A DNA stretch of 64,000 nucleotides, from positions 81,332 to 145,331 of the forward strand of contig JAUIHS010000011.1 in the NCBI GenBank assembly GCA_030432255.1, given 5' to 3'. Positions 60,845-64,000 of the stretch are shown piece after piece. The position numbers and the translations under genes are program-made. Below the pieces are notes generated by a model that was not told the origin of the DNA, did not search any database, and was given only the letters and a program-made list of their open reading frames with translations. The first letter of the stretch is position 1. Each line of letters starts with the position of its first letter. The stretch comes from Phycisphaerae bacterium (GTDB lineage Bacteria; Planctomycetota; Phycisphaerae; Phycisphaerales; UBA1924).

Positions 60845-61453
60845 TCAGCGGCGTCGGCGGGTCGCGAACGCCAGGCCACCGATGAATGCGGCGGTCATGG
60901 GAGCGGGGACGGGGGGGGCGACATCGGCCCTTCCGGTGCCCTGGTCATTGTGGAAGTTGTCCATGAAGTTGCCGGGGAAGTTCGTCCCGGAAGCGATCAC
61001 GCCGGCCTCGGCGCCGATGCCGCCGTAGTCCGCGGCGAGTTGCCCGCCGGTGACGCTGAAGATGAACTCAAGAGGATCTCCGCCGGACTCATCGAAGCCG
61101 AAGTTCGTGAGCGTACCGGTGAGGAGCACCGTGAGCGGGTCATTGATGCCGAGACCGGGGATGGACCCTGAGATCTCGAGCAGTCCGCCGGTGGCGTTCC
61201 CGGTGTCGTCGACCGTGGCACGGAGGTCGAAGGACCCGCTGCCGAAGGTCTCGGCCATGCCGATGCCGTCATCGTCGTAGGTCAGGGGGAATCCGGTGAT
61301 CGAGAGCGAGTCCGAACCGGCGTCGTAATCGACGTCGAGGAAACTCGCGAAGATATCCGGGGTGTCCTGAAGTGTCAGGGGGATCAGGGCTGCCTGAGCC
61401 GCACCCACGGCCGCAAGCGGCGCAATACAACCAATCAACTGCGATCGCAGCAT
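60845..61453 (-). CDS. secreted protein with PEP-CTERM-like C-terminal anchor
   Basis: This 202-residue protein has a signal peptide (residues 1-21, cleavage AAQAA), a beta-rich middle (DTPDIFASFLDVDYDAGSDS) and a C terminus PPVPAPMTAAFIGGLAFATRRRR. The hydrophobic segment and Arg tail match the protein at 4305-4934, so both may be sorted by the same system. GAGGAG lies 6 nt before the ATG. Its promoter gives a long leader of about 165 nt with a hairpin. Confidence 0.82.
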   Translation of the reverse strand: MLRSQLIGCIAPLAAVGAAQAALIPLTLQDTPDIFASFLDVDYDAGSDSLSITGFPLTYDDDGIGMAETFGSGSFDLRATVDDTGNATGGLLEISGSIPGLGINDPLTVLLTGTLTNFGFDESGGDPLEFIFSVTGGQLAADYGGIGAEAGVIASGTNFPGNFMDNFHNDQGTGRADVAPPVPAPMTAAFIGGLAFATRRRR

Positions 61454-61579
61454 GTCTCACTCCTCTTTGTTCCCTGTGCGTCCGAGCGATGCCTCGCGCG
61501 GGCGCGTACTGAATCCAGTGTGCTCCGCCCGTGCACGGCACAGCACCACGCTTCTCTTGCCTGTCTGGATCTCGGTGAT

Positions 61580-61602
61580 CCCGAAGTTGTGCAGACTTCG
61601 GG
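61580..61602 (-). promoter_or_regulatory. 5'-leader hairpin
   Basis: CCCGAAGT and ACTTCGGG form an 8-bp perfect stem with a 7-nt loop about 20 nt after the predicted transcription start of the 61453 gene. The 5' position hints at RNA stability or attenuation control. Confidence 0.4.
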
Positions 61603-61626
61603 TGAGACTCCTTTAATCCAAACCCG

Positions 61627-61654
61627 AGAATAGGGGTATGGGACGTTCAGTCAA
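61627..61654 (-). promoter_or_regulatory. promoter of the PEP-CTERM-like gene
   Basis: On the minus strand TTGACT (61654-61649), a 16-nt spacer and TATTCT (61632-61627) form a strong-looking sigma70 promoter. Confidence 0.6.
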
Positions 61655-61754
61655 CCCTGATCCGGGGTGAATAAAGGAATTATCGGGATTCGTACATGAC
61701 TGCAGGAGGGGATGCCCCCCCCACCAGTGCCTCCAATGCCGATGGCCGAACGCC

Positions 61755-62753
61755 CTACTTCGCTTCCGCAGCCCTGCTGACCAGATAGACCTCCGCAAGC
61801 GCTTCATGGACCGGGTCCATCTCGTGCATGGCGCGGGCTTCGTTCATGGCCTGCGCGACCGGCACGCCTTCGTCGAGCGCCCGGTAGGCGGCCCAGCCGA
61901 CTCCCAGAAGAGGGGCGTCGGTGCAGATGAAGGCCGCGACTTCCTCTTCCTGTGCCATCCCGCGCACCGCTTTCCGCGCGGCTTCGATGGTGTCGTCATC
62001 GAGGACTGCCGCTTCAGGAAATGTCATGGCGTCGAAGCCGAGGTCGGTCGACGCGGCGAGTTCGCGCAGTCCGTCCTTGCTGTCGGTCGCACCGCATTGC
62101 ACGATGCGTTCGATCGGAGTTTCGACGCCTTTCAGATACTCGATCTGCGGGAGCGAGGGGACTTCGAGGATGAAGCGATGCTCAATACCGCCGATGGTCA
62201 GTTCGTCCGCGGGAAGGGGCGCACCGGCGGGGAGCATCGGGGTATCGAGGGGTGAGAAGTCGAAGCCGCCGCGAACAAAATCACTGAGTCCGAGTGCGTG
62301 TGATCTGAGGAATCGGATGGCATCCGGATGCGTACCGGTTTCGGAGATTCGGACGCCTCGGGGCGTCTCGGTGACTTCGATGCTGACCGCGTCGTGATTG
62401 TCGAAGAGTTCGGCGAAGACCGGATCCCAGCGCCTGACAAATGAGCCGGTCTGCATGCGGGCCTTCATGCCCATGGCGTGGTCGATGATGGCGGCAGCGA
62501 CCTTCGGATCGTCGGACTCGGTGATGGCTGTGAGACCGGCTTCCGAGTGGTGGATGGTGCGTCGAATGTGCCCGTGATCGCGGAGCAGTCCAAGCCACAC
62601 ACTCTTGTCGTATCCAAGTGGATTGACCTCAACCTCGGGATTCGCCTCGCTCTGCGCAAGGGCGGGGAGAGGCGCGGGGAGGAGGAGGGTGGTGAATGCG
62701 ACGGCAAGAGCCGCGGCGGCGTTGAGGTCGAATCGTTCAAAGGCGATCGGCAT
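61755..62753 (-). CDS. secreted phosphatase-like protein of unknown function
   Basis: This 332-residue protein has a signal peptide ending PALAQS. The N-terminal half (residues 45-150) has HSEAGLTAITESDDPKVAAA and is not assigned. The C-terminal half (residues about 215-320) ends EVAAFICTDAPLLGVGWAAY, which recalls the Cys loop of DSP/tyrosine-phosphatase-like proteins but lacks the catalytic Arg, so activity is doubtful. The upstream open frame to 62975 is rejected because AAGGAG is 8 nt before ATG 62753 and the signal peptide begins there. It is in the same direction as the MddA-like gene upstream (100 nt). Confidence 0.7.
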   Translation of the reverse strand: MPIAFERFDLNAAAALAVAFTTLLLPAPLPALAQSEANPEVEVNPLGYDKSVWLGLLRDHGHIRRTIHHSEAGLTAITESDDPKVAAAIIDHAMGMKARMQTGSFVRRWDPVFAELFDNHDAVSIEVTETPRGVRISETGTHPDAIRFLRSHALGLSDFVRGGFDFSPLDTPMLPAGAPLPADELTIGGIEHRFILEVPSLPQIEYLKGVETPIERIVQCGATDSKDGLRELAASTDLGFDAMTFPEAAVLDDDTIEAARKAVRGMAQEEEVAAFICTDAPLLGVGWAAYRALDEGVPVAQAMNEARAMHEMDPVHEALAEVYLVSRAAEAK

Positions 62754-62853
62754 GGGCAGCACTCCTTGATTCTGCTCCGGTCCGCCGGGATGACGGGCAC
62801 AAATTGTACCCGCACATCCGATTCGGGAACAGGGGGTGCCTCGGGCGGGATCA

Positions 62854-63621
62854 TCATTCGGTGGTGGCGGCGGCGACGGGCGGTGTGACTGTTGGGCGTC
62901 GGAGGCCGGGGATGAGCATGGGGGTGCGGCGTCGATAGGCACGGTAGTCGTCCCCGAGGAAGCGGACGAGGTCACGTTCTTCGAACTGGAGTGCGACGAG
63001 GATGTACGCGGTGGTGATTCCCGCGAAGAGGAGTCGGGCGCCGGTCATTTCGGGGGTGGCCCAGAAGGCGATGAGGAAGCCGAGCATGAGCGGGTGACGG
63101 ACCACGCGGTAGAGGGAGCGCACCACGAAGGGGCGGTACGTGTAGGGCTGGTTCTTGAGATTCAGCACGACCTGGCGGACGCCGAAGAGATCGAAGTGAT
63201 CGATGAGGAAGCTGCTGTAGAGGACAATGAGCCAGCCGACGGCGCTGAGCGCGAGGAGCGTGAACTCGGTGACGGGGTCGCCGGCGCTCCAGAGGGTGAA
63301 GTTGATGGGTCGCCAGAACCAGAACATGAGCGCCATGACCAGGCAGGTCGCGAGGACAAAGGTGCTGCGTTCCATGGCTTTGGGGACGATGCGTGTCCAC
63401 CGGGCCTTGAACCAGGGCCGCGCCATGATGCTGTGCTGGAGGCCAAAGAGTCCGAGAAGGCTGACATTGATGAGCAGGGCAAGCCAGACGGGGCCGGGCG
63501 TGCCGTCGTTGACGCCCTTGGGAACGCCGATATCGAAGAGAAATCCGATGGCGTAGAGGAATGTGCCGAGGAAGGCGGTGTAGGCGATGAGTCCGTAGAT
63601 GAGTGTGGCGATACGTGTCAC
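62854..63621 (-). CDS. mddA: methanethiol S-methyltransferase-like membrane protein
   Basis: This 255-residue polytopic membrane protein (five to six helices) has RHPLMLGFLIAFWATPEMTG, FEERDLVRFLGDDYRAYRRR and PMLIPG, the SAM-binding C-terminal signature of the isoprenylcysteine-methyltransferase/NnrU superfamily. Length and motifs match MddA, which methylates methanethiol to dimethyl sulfide; a different thiol acceptor is possible. The GTG start has AAGGGA 8 nt upstream. Confidence 0.78.
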   Translation of the reverse strand: MTRIATLIYGLIAYTAFLGTFLYAIGFLFDIGVPKGVNDGTPGPVWLALLINVSLLGLFGLQHSIMARPWFKARWTRIVPKAMERSTFVLATCLVMALMFWFWRPINFTLWSAGDPVTEFTLLALSAVGWLIVLYSSFLIDHFDLFGVRQVVLNLKNQPYTYRPFVVRSLYRVVRHPLMLGFLIAFWATPEMTGARLLFAGITTAYILVALQFEERDLVRFLGDDYRAYRRRTPMLIPGLRRPTVTPPVAAATTE

Positions 63622-63780
63622 TGGCTTGTCCCTTTATTGTTAGGCATCAGGCATTGAGCACGGGCAATTGGGTTCAGGTCGTGACGAGAAGCGCAGATCG
63701 GGTTGCGGGGGTGACATGAAATCCCGAGTGGGTGGCGGGACCGGGGCTGATGGCAGGGAGGCGCGGCGTCGGGAATCGTG

Positions 63781-63786
63781 TAGAAT
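63781..63786 (+). promoter_or_regulatory. -10 box of tRNA-Ser
   Basis: TAGAAT (five of six) lies 16 nt before the tRNA; no clear -35 is present. Confidence 0.4.
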
Positions 63787-63802
63787 TCCCCTCCGCAAAT
63801 CT

Positions 63803-63889
63803 GGAGAGGTGTCCGAGTGGCTGAAGGAGCGGCACTGGAAATGCCGTATACGGGCAACCGTATCGGGGGTTCGAATCCCCCCCTCTCCG
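63803..63889 (+). tRNA. tRNA-Ser (anticodon GGA)
   Basis: The 87-nt type II tRNA has acceptor GGAGAGG pairing CCTCTCC, D-loop GAGTGGCTGAAGGAG, anticodon stem CGGCA/TGCCG with loop CTGGAAA (anticodon GGA, 63837-63839), long variable arm and GGTTCGAAT T-loop. CCA is not encoded. It reads UCC and UCU. Confidence 0.97.
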
Positions 63890-63890
63890 C

Positions 63891-64000
63891 TTTCAGATTG
63901 AGTCCTTGGCATCGGGTGTTCGATTGACGTCGGATACTCGACGGCTTCCGCGGGATTTGAAGACCCGCGGACGGCGAAGCCGGCCGCACCGGGGGTTCGA
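63891..64000. other. structured sequence cut by the window edge
   Basis: No ORF. A CCGCGGG/CCCGCGG stem encloses ATTTGAAGA, then a GGC-GAA-GCC hairpin and a terminal GGGGGTTCGA that looks like the start of a tRNA T-arm. The D-arm that should precede it is not convincing. It may be a partial type II tRNA. Confidence 0.25.

Noticed and set aside
1..64000. CRISPR arrays, insertion sequences, prophage or integrase genes
   Set aside because: No regularly spaced direct repeats, transposase motifs or phage structural genes were seen in any frame.

Overview
The window looks like the chromosome of a Gram-negative, aerobic, marine-type planctomycete, most likely class Phycisphaerae. This is inferred from four things: high GC; five secreted proteins ending in the CPGD...DFxDLN...NWG dockerin-like tail; two proteins ending in a PEP-CTERM-like hydrophobic segment plus RRRR; and a small membrane protein with a CxxCGYD/CPECG zinc ribbon. 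No insertion sequence, prophage, CRISPR array or rRNA operon was seen. One tRNA-Ser (GGA) lies at the right end.

Layout. 1-3.1 kb: the 3' part of a large coiled-coil FtsK/SpoIIIE-type ATPase whose start lies outside the window. 3.2-4.2 kb: glucokinase. 4.3-11 kb: a PEP-CTERM-like protein and a giant secreted protein built on three ~454-residue repeats with a dockerin-like tail. 11-14.3 kb (minus strand): a sugar ABC importer (two permeases and an anchored binding protein) behind a promoter overlapped by a perfect LacI-type operator. 14.6-15.6 kb: a pilin-like DUF1559-type protein with a strong terminator. 15.6-24.1 kb (minus strand): a complete cbb3 oxidase operon (ccoNO fusion, Q, P, G, H, SafE-like, I, S). 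It faces a divergent Rrf2-type Fe-S regulator, and a phosphate-type porin follows. 26.5-34.8 kb: small or unknown genes, two dockerin-tailed proteins, phosphoenolpyruvate carboxylase and a penicillin-acylase-family enzyme. 34.9-37.6 kb: a two-gene operon encoding an HldE-like bifunctional enzyme with reversed domain order and a GT2 glycosyltransferase. 37.7-41.8 kb: a membrane protein; an ECF sigma factor / membrane protein / secretin-like protein operon; a DUF3817 protein; and a beta-CASP metallo-beta-lactamase. 41.8-52.7 kb: a tightly overlapping six-gene minus-strand operon plus a divergent GT2 gene. It encodes glycosyltransferases, a double methyltransferase fusion, a stand-alone copy of the fusion's Rossmann domain, and a B12-type radical SAM enzyme. 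52.8-61.5 kb: more secreted planctomycete proteins, with a coiled-coil/winged-helix DNA-binding candidate. 61.7-63.6 kb: a secreted phosphatase-like protein and an MddA-like methyltransferase.

How the parts fit: the sugar importer and glucokinase point to sugar use, and PEP carboxylase to anaplerosis. The cbb3 operon with its Rrf2 regulator points to microaerobic respiration under Fe-S/redox control. The 34.9-37.6 kb and 41.8-52.7 kb genes look like surface glycan assembly and modification. The best candidate for an undescribed system is the 41.8-52.7 kb cluster. Next come the sigma/anti-sigma-like/secretin-like trio and the triple-module FtsK-like protein. Five genes also appear to be leaderless, with a -10 element 6 or 8 nt before the start codon and no Shine-Dalgarno sequence.
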